Assembly: GCF_001667075.1 (NCBI RefSeq)
Contig: NZ_LZIL01000061.1
Span: forward strand, 18,517 to 82,516
Direction of reading: 5' to 3'
Length of the DNA stretch: 64,000 nucleotides
Source of the DNA: Mycobacterium sp. 852014-52450_SCH5900713
Lineage (GTDB): Bacteria; Actinomycetota; Actinomycetes; Mycobacteriales; Mycobacteriaceae
A model generated the notes under the pieces. It saw nothing but the letters and a program-made list of their open reading frames with translations. It was not told the origin of the DNA and did no database searches. Shown here piece after piece: positions 8,870-16,790 of this stretch (position 1 is its first letter; each line of letters opens with the position of its first letter). Position numbers and translations under genes: made by a program.

Positions 8870-9669
8870 GGTTGCCTCGCTTCGGCGCCGGTCAGACGGC
8901 GCGCGCCCAACCCCAGCACCACTACCGCCGCCACGGCGACCAACAGGATCGACAACGCCACCGCCGCGTCGGCGTCGGTCACCCGCTGCAGGTAGATCTC
9001 CAGCGGCAGCGTGCGGGTGACTCCTTGGCGCGACCCGGCGAACGTCAGAGTCGCGCCGAACTCCCCCAGCGAGCGGGCGAACGCCAGCACCGTCCCCGAC
9101 ATCAGGCCCGGCAGCAGCAGCGGGAGGGTGACTCGCCACCAGACGGTGCTGGGACGCGCCCCAAGGGTCGCCGCCACGACCTCGAAGTCGGCGCCGGCGG
9201 TGCGCGCCGCGCCCTCCAGGGAAATCACCAGGAACGGCAGCGAGACGAACGTCTGCGCCAACACCACCGCGGTGGTGCTGAACGCGATGCTGATGCCGGC
9301 GGCTTCGAGGTACCGGCCGAGCAATCCGAGCCGCCCGAACGCGTAGAGCAGCGCGATCCCACCCACCACCGGCGGCAGCACCAACGGCAGCAGGATCAAC
9401 GGCCGCATCAGCCGGACCGGCCGCGCCGTGCTGCGGGCCAGCACCAACGCCATCGGCACGCCGACCAGCACGCACAGCAGGGTGCTGGCCGCGGCGGTCT
9501 TGAGGCTGAGCAGCAGGGCCGTCCGTGACGACGGGCTCGTGATCAACGACCAGAAGTTCGGCCAGTCGACTTTGATCGCGATGGCCAGCAACGGCAGCAC
9601 CACGAACGCGGTCCCCACCGCGGCGGGGAGGTACACCCACCGAGGCAGGTGCGTGCGAGGCTCTCTAAT
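8866..9669 (-). CDS. modB: Molybdate ABC transporter permease; probable ATT start
   Basis: A permease of about 267 residues with the binding-protein-dependent transport loop (EFGATLTFAGSRQGVTRTLP) and five or six membrane segments. It forms the channel of the ModABC molybdate importer. The start is unusual: a perfect AAGGAGG (9681-9675) is followed five bases later by in-frame ATT (9669-9667), and no ATG, GTG or TTG exists at that point. Starting there gives REPRTHLPRWVYLPAAVG after the first residue and a length close to the 264 residues I recall for the M. tuberculosis protein. The first in-frame canonical codon downstream is GTG at 9636, which has no ribosome binding site. The end overlaps modC. 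Confidence 0.88.
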   Translation of the reverse strand: MREPRTHLPRWVYLPAAVGTAFVVLPLLAIAIKVDWPNFWSLITSPSSRTALLLSLKTAAASTLLCVLVGVPMALVLARSTARPVRLMRPLILLPLVLPPVVGGIALLYAFGRLGLLGRYLEAAGISIAFSTTAVVLAQTFVSLPFLVISLEGAARTAGADFEVVAATLGARPSTVWWRVTLPLLLPGLMSGTVLAFARSLGEFGATLTFAGSRQGVTRTLPLEIYLQRVTDADAAVALSILLVAVAAVVVLGLGARRLTGAEARQP

Positions 9670-9770
9670 ACGTGCCTCCTTAAACCTGGCCGGAGATCTA
9701 CCCCGGCTCAACCTAGCGCTGGGCGTGTTGGGAAACGGCCAGCGTGCGGCAGTTCCGCCGGGTGCACGCG

Positions 9771-10535
9771 TCAGGGCTTGACGAAGCCGTACTGGGCCAG
9801 GATGTTCTGACCGGTGCCGCCGGTCACCATGGCCAGGAACCGTTGCGCCAGCGCCGGTTGCGGGGCGTTCTTCAGCACGGCGATCGGATAGACGTTCACG
9901 GCGCCGGCGGCCTCCGGAAAGCTGACGGGGGTCACCTTGTCCCCGGCGCTGTGCGCATCGGTCACGTAAACCAGCCCGGCATCCGCCTGGCCGGTGGTGA
10001 CCTTGTTGAGGACGTCCGTCACGCTCGGTTCCTCGCTCACCGGGTTGAGGTGGACGCCGGTGCGGTCTTCGACCCGCTGGGTCGCCGATCCGCACGGGAC
10101 CGGCTTCTGGCAGATCACCACGCCCAGCCCCGGCCGCGCGAGGTCGGCGAATGAGCCGACCTGCTTGGGGTTGCCCGGCGCGGTGACGATCACCAGCGTG
10201 TTCGAGGCGAAGTTCGTCGGGTTACCCGACACCAGTCCGGCCTTGGCGACGGTGTCCATCTGTGCGGTGTCCGCCGACGCGAAGACGTCGGCGGTCGCGC
10301 CCTGCGTCAACTGGGTGGCCAGTTCGGAGGATCCCGCGAAGTCGAATTCGACGTTGCTGCCCGCGTTTTGGGTCTTGAACTGCGCGCTGATCTGAGTGAA
10401 CGCGGGCTTGAGCGAGGCGGCGGCGAACACCACCAGCCTTCCCGACCCCTGCGGGGACGGTTTCGAACCGCACCCGGCCAGGCCCGTCGCCAGGACCAAC
10501 GACACCACGCCGGCCACGATCCCGATCCGCCGCAT
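9771..10535 (-). CDS. modA: Molybdate ABC transporter substrate-binding lipoprotein
   Basis: A 254-residue periplasmic-side binding protein. The signal sequence ends in a lipobox LAGC with Cys22, so it is anchored to the membrane by lipid. The ModA fold is shown by LVVFAAASLKPAF and DFAGSSELATQLTQGA, which hold the Ser residues that bind molybdate/tungstate, and by FASADTAQMD. It is the first gene of modA-modB-modC; the gap to modB is about 100 bases. Confidence 0.93.
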   Translation of the reverse strand: MRRIGIVAGVVSLVLATGLAGCGSKPSPQGSGRLVVFAAASLKPAFTQISAQFKTQNAGSNVEFDFAGSSELATQLTQGATADVFASADTAQMDTVAKAGLVSGNPTNFASNTLVIVTAPGNPKQVGSFADLARPGLGVVICQKPVPCGSATQRVEDRTGVHLNPVSEEPSVTDVLNKVTTGQADAGLVYVTDAHSAGDKVTPVSFPEAAGAVNVYPIAVLKNAPQPALAQRFLAMVTGGTGQNILAQYGFVKP

Positions 10536-10761
10536 GCGTGCACCCTAACCCGCCGAGGATGCGGCCCGCTTGCGGGGCTAACGTCGCAAAAAAGTGTCCG
10601 CCGAGTAGTTATGCAAATGATCCGCGCGTCGCAGCGTCAACAATTTCGCCGACTAGCTACTGTCCAGTAACATCTAGGCAGATCGATGCCATAACGCGCT
10701 GAGATCCCAGGCAAATCCCCCGGCGTCCTGTGGATGGCCACACGGAACTGCCCGGGTCTGG

Positions 10762-10775
10762 GTTCAACGTTGAAC
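10762..10775. promoter_or_regulatory. Perfect 14-bp palindrome upstream of the SDR-like gene
   Basis: GTTCAACGTTGAAC is a perfect palindrome that ends three bases before the GAGGAGG ribosome binding site (10778-10784) of the following gene. It is in the position of an operator that would block transcription or initiation. No adjacent regulator is seen. Confidence 0.45.
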
Positions 10776-10786
10776 ACGAGGAGGTC

Positions 10787-11464
10787 ATGGCAGTGGAGGT
10801 GCTGGTCACCGGTGGAGACACCGAACTGGGGCGCACAGTGGCCGAAGGCTTCCGCGATGCCGGTCACAAGGTGACCCTCGTGGGTGCGCGGCGCAGCGAC
10901 CTGGAGGTCGCCGCCAAGGAATTGGACGTGGACGCGATCGTCTGCGACACCACCGACCCGGCAAGCCTGACCGAGGCCCGCGCCTCGTTCCCCCATCATC
11001 TGGACACCATCGTCAACGTACCGGCGCCCTCCTGGGAAGCCGGCGACCCGCGCACCTACTCGATCGCCGACACGGCCACTGCATGGCGGAATGCGTTGGA
11101 CGCAACTGTGCTCTCGGCGGTATTGACGGTGCAGACCGTCGGTGATCATCTGCGCTCGGGTGGCTCCATCATCAGCGTGGTGCCCGAGAACCCGCCGGCC
11201 GGAAGCGTTGACGCCGCCATCAAAGCGACCCTGTCGAATTGGGTCGCGGGCCAGGCGGGCATCTTCGGCACCCGAGGGATCACGGTCAACGCCGTGGCCA
11301 GCGGGCGCAGCGCCCAGCCCGGCTACGACGGTCTCTCCCGCACGCCGCCGTCGGTCGCCGGCGAGGTGGCCCGATTGGCGCTGTTCCTGACCACCCCGGC
11401 GGCCCGCCACATCACCGGCCAGACGCTGCACGTCAGCCACGGCGCGCTCACCCAATTCGGCTGA
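10787..11464 (+). CDS. SDR-fold protein lacking the catalytic tyrosine (Rv1856c-type)
   Basis: A 225-residue Rossmann protein of the SDR superfamily. The dinucleotide loop is TGGDTELG (8-15), but the usual NNAG is NVPA (77-80) and the YxxxK motif reads DAAIK (142-146), so the catalytic Tyr is Asp while Lys146 remains. It is therefore probably non-catalytic or uses different chemistry. The tail TPAARHITGQTLHVSHG is typical of SDRs. Two starts compete: ATG at 10787, only 2 bases after GAGGAGG, and GTG at 10793 with better spacing; the difference is two residues. It precedes the LLM oxidoreductase, as Rv1856c precedes Rv1855c. Confidence 0.82.
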   Translation: MAVEVLVTGGDTELGRTVAEGFRDAGHKVTLVGARRSDLEVAAKELDVDAIVCDTTDPASLTEARASFPHHLDTIVNVPAPSWEAGDPRTYSIADTATAWRNALDATVLSAVLTVQTVGDHLRSGGSIISVVPENPPAGSVDAAIKATLSNWVAGQAGIFGTRGITVNAVASGRSAQPGYDGLSRTPPSVAGEVARLALFLTTPAARHITGQTLHVSHGALTQFG

Positions 11465-11523
11465 GGGCGTAATCCCCCGCCGAGCGGTATCGTCGCGCCC
11501 GGCGCCGCACTACGGTAGATCGC

Positions 11524-12441
11524 GTGGCTATTCGACTCGGTCTGCAGATACCCAACTTCTCCTACGGCACCGGGGTGGAGCAACTCTTCCCCACTGTTCT
11601 GGCTCAGGCCCGCGAGGCCGAATCGGCTGGTTTCGACTCGGTTTTCGTAATGGACCACTTCTACCAACTCCCCATGCTGGGCGATCCCGACCAGCCGATG
11701 CTGGAGGCCTACACCGCCCTGGGGGCGCTGGCCACCGCCACCGAACGAGTTCAGTTGGGCACCTTGGTAACCGGCAACACCTACCGCAGCCCCTCGCTAC
11801 TGGCGAAGATCATCACCACCCTCGACGTGGTGAGCCAGGGCCGCGCGATCCTGGGCATCGGTACCGGGTGGTTCGAACTCGAACACGACCAGCTGGGCTT
11901 CGAATTCGGCACCTTCACCGACAGGTTCAACCGGCTCGAGGAAGCGCTGCAGATCATCCTGCCGATGATCAAGGGCGAGCGGCCAACCTTCTCGGGCAAC
12001 TGGTACCAGGTCCGCGAGGCCATGGCGAATCCGCGCTTCCGCGAACACATTCCGCTGATGATCGGCGGTAGCGGCGAGAAGAAGACGATCCCGCTGGCCG
12101 CGCGCCACTTCGATCACCTCAACGTGATCGCCGGATTCGACGAGCTGCCAGGCAAATTGGAGGTTGTGCGGCGGCGGTGCGAGGAGATCGGCCGGGACCC
12201 GGCGACGCTGGAAACCAGCACCCTGACCACCGTGCTGATCGACGAGAACGCGAAGGCCGACCAGGTTCCCGCCGAGATGACGCAGCGCATGGTGGTCGGC
12301 GGCCCGGATTCGGTCGCCGACCAGATCAAGACCAAAGTGGTGGACGCCGGCATCGGCGGCGTGATCATCAACCTGCCCTTCTACACCCCCGGCGTGATCA
12401 GCGCGGTGGGAGAAGCGCTGCGCCCGGTCGTCGGCCTGTAG
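11524..12441 (+). CDS. LLM-class flavin/F420-dependent oxidoreductase (Rv1855c-type)
   Basis: A 305-residue TIM-barrel protein of the luciferase-like monooxygenase class. The N-terminus IRLGLQIPNFSYG, the segment LGTLVTGNTYRSPSLLAK, and GIGTGWFELEHDQLGF are those of F420-dependent mycobacterial members; MIGGSGEKKT is the phosphate/cofactor-binding loop. It likely reduces an unknown substrate with F420H2 in the cytoplasm. The start is GTG at 11524; no better start is seen. The gene follows the SDR-like gene by 59 bases on the same strand. Confidence 0.85.
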   Translation: MAIRLGLQIPNFSYGTGVEQLFPTVLAQAREAESAGFDSVFVMDHFYQLPMLGDPDQPMLEAYTALGALATATERVQLGTLVTGNTYRSPSLLAKIITTLDVVSQGRAILGIGTGWFELEHDQLGFEFGTFTDRFNRLEEALQIILPMIKGERPTFSGNWYQVREAMANPRFREHIPLMIGGSGEKKTIPLAARHFDHLNVIAGFDELPGKLEVVRRRCEEIGRDPATLETSTLTTVLIDENAKADQVPAEMTQRMVVGGPDSVADQIKTKVVDAGIGGVIINLPFYTPGVISAVGEALRPVVGL

Positions 12442-12556
12442 CCGCCGACGCCGCTCATGTGGGGTCGCGGATTGGTGCCGCCGCGGTAATACTCCATGTA
12501 GCAGCGTTTACCTGTGCCACAACGGCGCAGCGCAGAAGTAAGGGGCCGGGACGGCC

Positions 12557-12937
12557 ATGAAGAAACGAGCCCTGGCGGCGGTCGCGGCCGGCGTAGCGTT
12601 CGCCGCGCCGCCGATCGCCCATGCGGACAACAACTGGATCGCCATGGCGATCTCGGACTCCACCGGCCACATCAACATCGCCGACGGAGCGGCCAGCCAG
12701 GGCGCGGCCGAGAAGGCGGTGATGGAGTCGTGCCGCAAGAGCATCAGCGACTGCCGGCTGCTGGCCAGCGGGCAGGGCGGGTGCGTGGCACTCGTCTTGA
12801 ATGCGGCCAAATCCCGATACTTCGGCGGCTGGGGTCCGACCCGCGAAGAAGCCGAAGCCCAGGCGCTCGAGCGTGCCCCCGGCGGAACGATCCAGGCAGG
12901 CCACGACCACTGTGCGGGCGAGGGCTCCAGCCAGTGA
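12557..12937 (+). CDS. Secreted DUF4189 domain protein
   Basis: A 126-residue protein with a signal peptide (residues 1-23, cleaved after AHA). The mature part has the DUF4189 pattern: NWIAMAISDSTGHINIADGAAS, then cysteines in ESCRK, DCRLLA and GGCVAL, and the conserved GWGPTREEAEAQAL. Such small exported proteins are frequent in mycobacteria; function is unknown. It stands alone before ndh. Confidence 0.8.
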   Translation: MKKRALAAVAAGVAFAAPPIAHADNNWIAMAISDSTGHINIADGAASQGAAEKAVMESCRKSISDCRLLASGQGGCVALVLNAAKSRYFGGWGPTREEAEAQALERAPGGTIQAGHDHCAGEGSSQ

Positions 12938-13014
12938 TGCCGGCTTCGTGCAATAGCTGATAACTGCGCCACAGTGCCCGATGCCCACCAGGCACTTCGG
13001 CCCGCACACCGTTA

Positions 13015-13030
13015 GTGTTGCAAACAACAC
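13015..13030. promoter_or_regulatory. Perfect dyad GTGTTG-CAAA-CAACAC upstream of ndh
   Basis: A 6+4+6 perfect inverted repeat 96 bases before the ndh start. The position fits a regulatory site for ndh. The half-site spacing (GTG-N10-CAC) is two bases longer than a standard CRP site, so CRP is not claimed. Confidence 0.4.
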
Positions 13031-13125
13031 ATGGGTATCAACTAGGTTTCCGGGTATCCGCCTGACTAGCGTTGTGGCTAACTGCAGTCGCGTGTCCAAA
13101 AGCCCCCGTCAGGAGCAGCGGAAAC

Positions 13126-14514
13126 ATGATCCCCCCACCGGAAACCACAGCTGGAACCGAACGTCGCCACCAGGTCGTCATCATCGGTTCGGGATTCGGT
13201 GGGCTGAACGCGGCAAAGAAACTCAAGCACGCCGATGTCGACATCAAACTGATCGCGCGCACCACGCACCACCTGTTCCAGCCATTGCTGTACCAGGTGG
13301 CGACGGGCATCGTCTCCGAAGGCGACATCGCCCCGCCCACCCGCGTCGTCCTGCGCCGGCAGCGCAACGTTCAGGTGCTGCTCGGTGACGTCACGCATGT
13401 CGATCTTGCCGGCAAGTACGTCGTATCCGATTTGCTCGGCCACACCTACGAAACCCCTTACGACAGCCTGATTATCGCCGCGGGCGCCGGACAGTCGTAC
13501 TTCGGCAACGACCACTTCGCCGAATTCGCGCCCGGCATGAAGTCGATCGACGACGCACTGGAGGTGCGCGGCCGGATCCTCAGCGCGTTCGAACAAGCCG
13601 AACGCTCGCGTGATCCGGAACGACGCGCCAAGCTGCTGACGTTCACCGTCATCGGCGCCGGACCCACCGGCGTCGAAATGGCCGGGCAGATAGCGGAATT
13701 GGCGGCCCACACGCTGAAGGGCTCGTTCCGCGGCATCGACTCCACCAAGGCGCGAGTAATCCTGCTCGACGCGGCCCCCGCCGTATTGCCGCCCTTCGGC
13801 GACAAACTGGGCGCGCGGGCGCGCGCCCGACTGGAGAAGATGGGTGTCGAGATCCAGTTGGGCGCGATGGTCACCGATGTCGACCGCAACGGCATCACGG
13901 TCAAAGACTCCGACGGCACCATCCGGCGCATCGAGTCCGCATGCAAGGTGTGGTCCGCGGGCGTGCAGGCCAGCGGGCTGGGCCGAGACCTTGCCGAGCA
14001 GTCGTCGGTGGAACTCGACCGCGCCGGGCGGGTCAAGGTGCTGCCCGACCTGTCGGTCCCGGGCCACCCGAACGTGTTCGTGATCGGTGACATGGCCGCC
14101 GTCGAAGGCGTTCCGGGCGTGGCTCAGGGCGCGATTCAGGGCGCCAAGTACGTCGCCGGCATGATCAAAGCCGAACTGGGCGGCGCCAATCCGGCAGAGC
14201 GCGAACCGTTCCAGTACTTCGACAAGGGCTCCATGGCCACCGTTTCGCGGTTTTCCGCGGTGGCCAAGGTCGGCCCGCTGGAGTTCAGCGGCTTCATCGC
14301 CTGGCTGATGTGGTTGGTGCTGCACCTGGTTTACCTGGTCGGGTTCAAGACCAAGGTCAGCACGCTGCTGTCGTGGACGGTGACGTTCCTGAGCACGCGG
14401 CGCGGCCAGCTGACCATCACCGAGCAACAGGCCTTCGCCCGCACCCGCATCGAACAGCTGGCGGTGCTCGCCGCGGAGGCGAAGCGCCCTGCGGCCGCCA
14501 GGCGGGCTAGCTAA
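13126..14514 (+). CDS. ndh: Type II NADH dehydrogenase
   Basis: A 462-residue, non-proton-pumping NADH:menaquinone oxidoreductase on the inner face of the membrane; it feeds the respiratory chain and is a known drug target in mycobacteria. FAD motif GSGFGG is at 21-26, with TTHHLFQPLLYQVATG next, a second dinucleotide motif VIGAGPTGVEMAGQIAEL, and the FVIGDMAAVEG FAD segment. The C-terminal region WLMWLVLHLVYLVGF gives membrane attachment. The ATG at 13126 follows AGGAG at 13111. Sequence closely follows Rv1854c. In H37Rv the urease genes come next; here the thioesterase follows at once. Confidence 0.96.
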   Translation: MIPPPETTAGTERRHQVVIIGSGFGGLNAAKKLKHADVDIKLIARTTHHLFQPLLYQVATGIVSEGDIAPPTRVVLRRQRNVQVLLGDVTHVDLAGKYVVSDLLGHTYETPYDSLIIAAGAGQSYFGNDHFAEFAPGMKSIDDALEVRGRILSAFEQAERSRDPERRAKLLTFTVIGAGPTGVEMAGQIAELAAHTLKGSFRGIDSTKARVILLDAAPAVLPPFGDKLGARARARLEKMGVEIQLGAMVTDVDRNGITVKDSDGTIRRIESACKVWSAGVQASGLGRDLAEQSSVELDRAGRVKVLPDLSVPGHPNVFVIGDMAAVEGVPGVAQGAIQGAKYVAGMIKAELGGANPAEREPFQYFDKGSMATVSRFSAVAKVGPLEFSGFIAWLMWLVLHLVYLVGFKTKVSTLLSWTVTFLSTRRGQLTITEQQAFARTRIEQLAVLAAEAKRPAAARRAS

Positions 14515-14599
14515 CCGGTCGGCCCGCCACGTACTGGCGTCGAATCGCGGTATTCGCGAAAGCCATTGCGGGATAGCGTAATTGGTGAATACCGGTTCG

Positions 14600-15013
14600 C
14601 TACGCCTCGAGGTTCTGCAGCCGCACCTGGCCGCGGGCGACCACCCGGTCGTCGGCGTCGGTGATGGTGACCAGCCACAACTGTTGGCGCCGGCCGCGGT
14701 GGATCGGCTCGGCGGCGCCGTACACCATCCCCGATCCGATGGAACGCAGAAAGTCCGTGTTGTTGTTGACTCCCACGACATTCCCGCCGCCGCGGGTGGC
14801 GAGCCAGGTGTAGGCCGCGACGCTGGCCATGCTTTCGATGATCGAGCAGTAGACACCGCCGTGCACGAGGCCCATCGGCTGCAGCAGTTTGGGGGTGACC
14901 TCGAGCTGGGCGCGGGCGCCGTCGGGGCTGAGTTCGGTGAATTGCAGCCCGATCTCCTGATCGAAGGGCGCGGTGAAATCCGGCGGCAAGGTCGTTTCCG
15001 GAGGCTGAGGCAC
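14600..15013 (-). CDS. Hotdog-fold thioesterase (PaaI family, Rv1847-type)
   Basis: A 137-residue single hotdog domain. The active-site pattern is MGLVHGGVYCSIIESMAS, with HGG at 51-53 and the likely catalytic Glu60. The family hydrolyses aromatic or short acyl-CoA thioesters in the cytoplasm as tetramers. Its 5' side carries an IdeR-type box and a strong hairpin that I assign to a small RNA on the same strand, so the gene may lie downstream of that promoter by readthrough. Confidence 0.85.
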   Translation of the reverse strand: MPQPPETTLPPDFTAPFDQEIGLQFTELSPDGARAQLEVTPKLLQPMGLVHGGVYCSIIESMASVAAYTWLATRGGGNVVGVNNNTDFLRSIGSGMVYGAAEPIHRGRRQQLWLVTITDADDRVVARGQVRLQNLEA

Positions 15014-15069
15014 GTTCTGTGTCTACACCATCGGTCGATGTCGGCGCTCGCGGCGGGACGGGCGCCCAA

Positions 15070-15173
15070 GAAACGGCTGAGCCCCGTGCCGCTGGGACAC
15101 GGGGCTCGCCGATCGAGGCGACCGGGGGTCACTGCAGCCCTCAGGACTCGCCGCGGTCGTCGTTCGCTCGACT
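15070..15173 (-). ncRNA. mrsI: Probable iron-responsive small RNA MrsI
   Basis: MrsI (ncRv11846) of M. tuberculosis is a small RNA of about 100 nt in the Rv1846c/Rv1847 gap, repressed by IdeR. Here the same gap, between the thioesterase and blaI, carries on the minus strand a promoter with TTGCGA (15208-15203), an 18-base spacer and TATGCT (15184-15179), overlapped by an IdeR-like box. About 65 bases after the predicted start comes a perfect 10-bp hairpin, then a U-rich run (GTTTCTT). The boundaries are inferred from these signals, not measured. I cannot align the RNA itself from memory. Confidence 0.68.
15079..15107 (-). terminator. 10-bp hairpin ending the putative MrsI RNA
   Basis: GAGCCCCGTG and CACGGGGCTC form a perfect 10-bp stem around a 9-base loop. 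On the minus strand it is followed by AGCCGTTTCTT, a weak U-rich tail, so it can act as an intrinsic terminator. Confidence 0.7.
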
Positions 15174-15178
15174 CGGTT

Positions 15179-15208
15179 AGCATAGGCAAGGCTGTCCTAA
15201 TTTCGCAA
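15179..15208 (-). promoter_or_regulatory. Promoter with overlapping IdeR box (15182-15200)
   Basis: Read on the minus strand, the box TTAGGACAGCCTTGCCTAT matches 14 of 19 positions of the IdeR consensus TTAGGTTAGSCTAACCTAA. It lies between a -35 (TTGCGA) and a -10 (TATGCT), so iron-loaded IdeR would block RNA polymerase. It would control the small RNA below it. Confidence 0.65.
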
Positions 15209-15301
15209 GCACCAATTCGGCCGGCCGTGGGAAGCTTTGGGTACGACCGTCGGTAGTAACCCGGAGTAGGATGTTGCTCGACGCTCAGGAGAGAACGCAC
15301 T

Positions 15302-15721
15302 ATGGCGAAACTGACCCGGCTCGGGGATCTGGAACGCGCCGTGATGGACCACTTGTGGTCCGCGCCGGAACCGCAAACGGTCCGGCAGGTCCACGACGCG
15401 TTATCCGCGCGACGCGACCTTGCCTACACGACGATCATGACCGTCCTGCAACGGCTTGCCAAGAAGAATCTGGTCTCCCAGATCCGGGACGACCGCGCGC
15501 ACCGATACGCACCCGTGCACGGCCGCGACGAGCTCGTCGCCGGCCTCATGGTCGACGCGCTGGCCCAGGCCGAGGATTCCGGCGGCCGGCAGGCCGCCCT
15601 GGTCCACTTCGTCGAGCGGGTGGGCGCCGATGAAGCGGACGCCCTGCGGCGAGCGCTCGCCGAACTGGAAGCCAATCAACGCAACAACTCGCCATCCGCT
15701 GGCGCGTTGACGGAGGACTGA
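15302..15721 (+). CDS. blaI: BlaI-family transcriptional repressor
   Basis: A 139-residue winged-helix repressor of the BlaI/MecI/CopY family. The DNA-binding part covers residues 5-75 (LGDLERAVMDHLW, TVRQVHDALS, YTTIMTVLQRLAKKNLV) and is followed by a dimerisation helix region. In M. tuberculosis BlaI (Rv1846c) represses itself, the adjacent protease gene and blaC, and releases DNA on beta-lactam exposure. The ATG at 15302 follows AGGAGAG. It is 14 bases before the M56 protease gene, the expected sensor partner. Confidence 0.92.
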   Translation: MAKLTRLGDLERAVMDHLWSAPEPQTVRQVHDALSARRDLAYTTIMTVLQRLAKKNLVSQIRDDRAHRYAPVHGRDELVAGLMVDALAQAEDSGGRQAALVHFVERVGADEADALRRALAELEANQRNNSPSAGALTED

Positions 15722-15735
15722 GGGAGACTGACAGC

Positions 15736-16686
15736 GTGTCCGCGCTGGCCTTCACCATCCTCGCGGTGCTGCTGGTCGGTCCGGTGCCGGCCTTGTTGGC
15801 ACGCGCGAGCTGGCCGCTGCGCGCTCCCCGCGCCGCGATGGTGTTGTGGCAGGCCATCGCGCTGGCCGCGGTCCTCTCCGCATTCAGCGCCGGCATCGCG
15901 ATCGCCACTCGGCTGCTCATGCCCGGTCCCGACGGCCGGCCCACCACCAGCATCGTCGGCGATGCCGGCCGGCTCGGCTGGCCGCTGTGGGCGGCATACG
16001 TCGGCGTTTTTGCGCTGACCGTGCTGGTCGGCGCCCGATTGGTGGTCGCGGTGATGCGGGTGGCCATCGCCAACCGGCGACGGCGCGCCCACCACCGCAT
16101 GGTGGTCGATCTGGTCGGCGTCGGCCACGACGCCGCGCTCCCCCAGCCCTGCGCCCACACGCGCGACCTTCGCGTCCTGGATGTTGCGCAGCCGCTGGCC
16201 TACTGCCTGCCCGGCGTGCGCAGCCGGGTGGTGGTCAGCGAGGGGGCGCTGAGCACGCTCGCCGATGCGGAAGTCGCGGCGATCCTCACCCACGAGCGGG
16301 CTCATCTGCGAGCCCGGCACGACCTGGTTCTCGAGGCATTCACCGCGGTGCACGCCGCGTTCCCGCGGCTGGTGCGCAGCGCGAACGCTCTCGGCGCGGT
16401 TCAACTGCTCGTCGAGCTACTCGCCGACGACGCCGCCGTGCGCGCGGCGGGGCGCGCTCCCCTGGCGCGGGCCCTGGTTGCCTGCGCGTCCGGGCGGGCG
16501 CCGTCGGGCGCGTTGGCCGCGGGCGGCCCCAGCACGGTGGTCCGCGTGCGCCGGCTGTGCGGCGATGGCAACAGCCTGGCGCTGTCGGCGGCCGCATACC
16601 TCGCGGCGGCGGCCGTGTTCGTGGTGCCCACCGTCGCATTGGCGGTCCCGTGGCTCACGGAATTGCGGCGCCTGTTCAACCTCTGA
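15736..16686 (+). CDS. M56-family membrane metalloprotease, BlaR-like (Rv1845c-type)
   Basis: A 316-residue membrane protease. Hydrophobic segments lie near residues 3-20, 34-55, 78-105 and 285-310. The zinc motif HERAH (His186, Glu187, His190) is in LTHERAHLRARHD. It lacks the large external penicillin-binding sensor domain of staphylococcal BlaR1, so it probably responds to another signal or partner and cleaves BlaI. GTG at 15736 follows GGGAG. It forms an operon with blaI. Confidence 0.9.
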   Translation: MSALAFTILAVLLVGPVPALLARASWPLRAPRAAMVLWQAIALAAVLSAFSAGIAIATRLLMPGPDGRPTTSIVGDAGRLGWPLWAAYVGVFALTVLVGARLVVAVMRVAIANRRRRAHHRMVVDLVGVGHDAALPQPCAHTRDLRVLDVAQPLAYCLPGVRSRVVVSEGALSTLADAEVAAILTHERAHLRARHDLVLEAFTAVHAAFPRLVRSANALGAVQLLVELLADDAAVRAAGRAPLARALVACASGRAPSGALAAGGPSTVVRVRRLCGDGNSLALSAAAYLAAAAVFVVPTVALAVPWLTELRRLFNL

Positions 16687-16790
16687 GGCGACGCCGGAGC
16701 CATCACCCCGGGCGGGCGCATGTCCGCTGTGCCACAGTGTGACGGAAAGCTTTTGGGCAAGGTTCTCCGACTGAGAGACGAGGCGAAGAC

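Noticed and set aside
7751..9640. A 629-residue open frame covering modC and most of modB
   Set aside because: Only the part after the GTG at 8869 is ModC; the upstream part is a shadow of modB in another frame.
15240..15300. BlaI operator upstream of blaI
   Set aside because: There are GTAGTA and GAGTAGG strings but no clear dyad, so I do not call a site.
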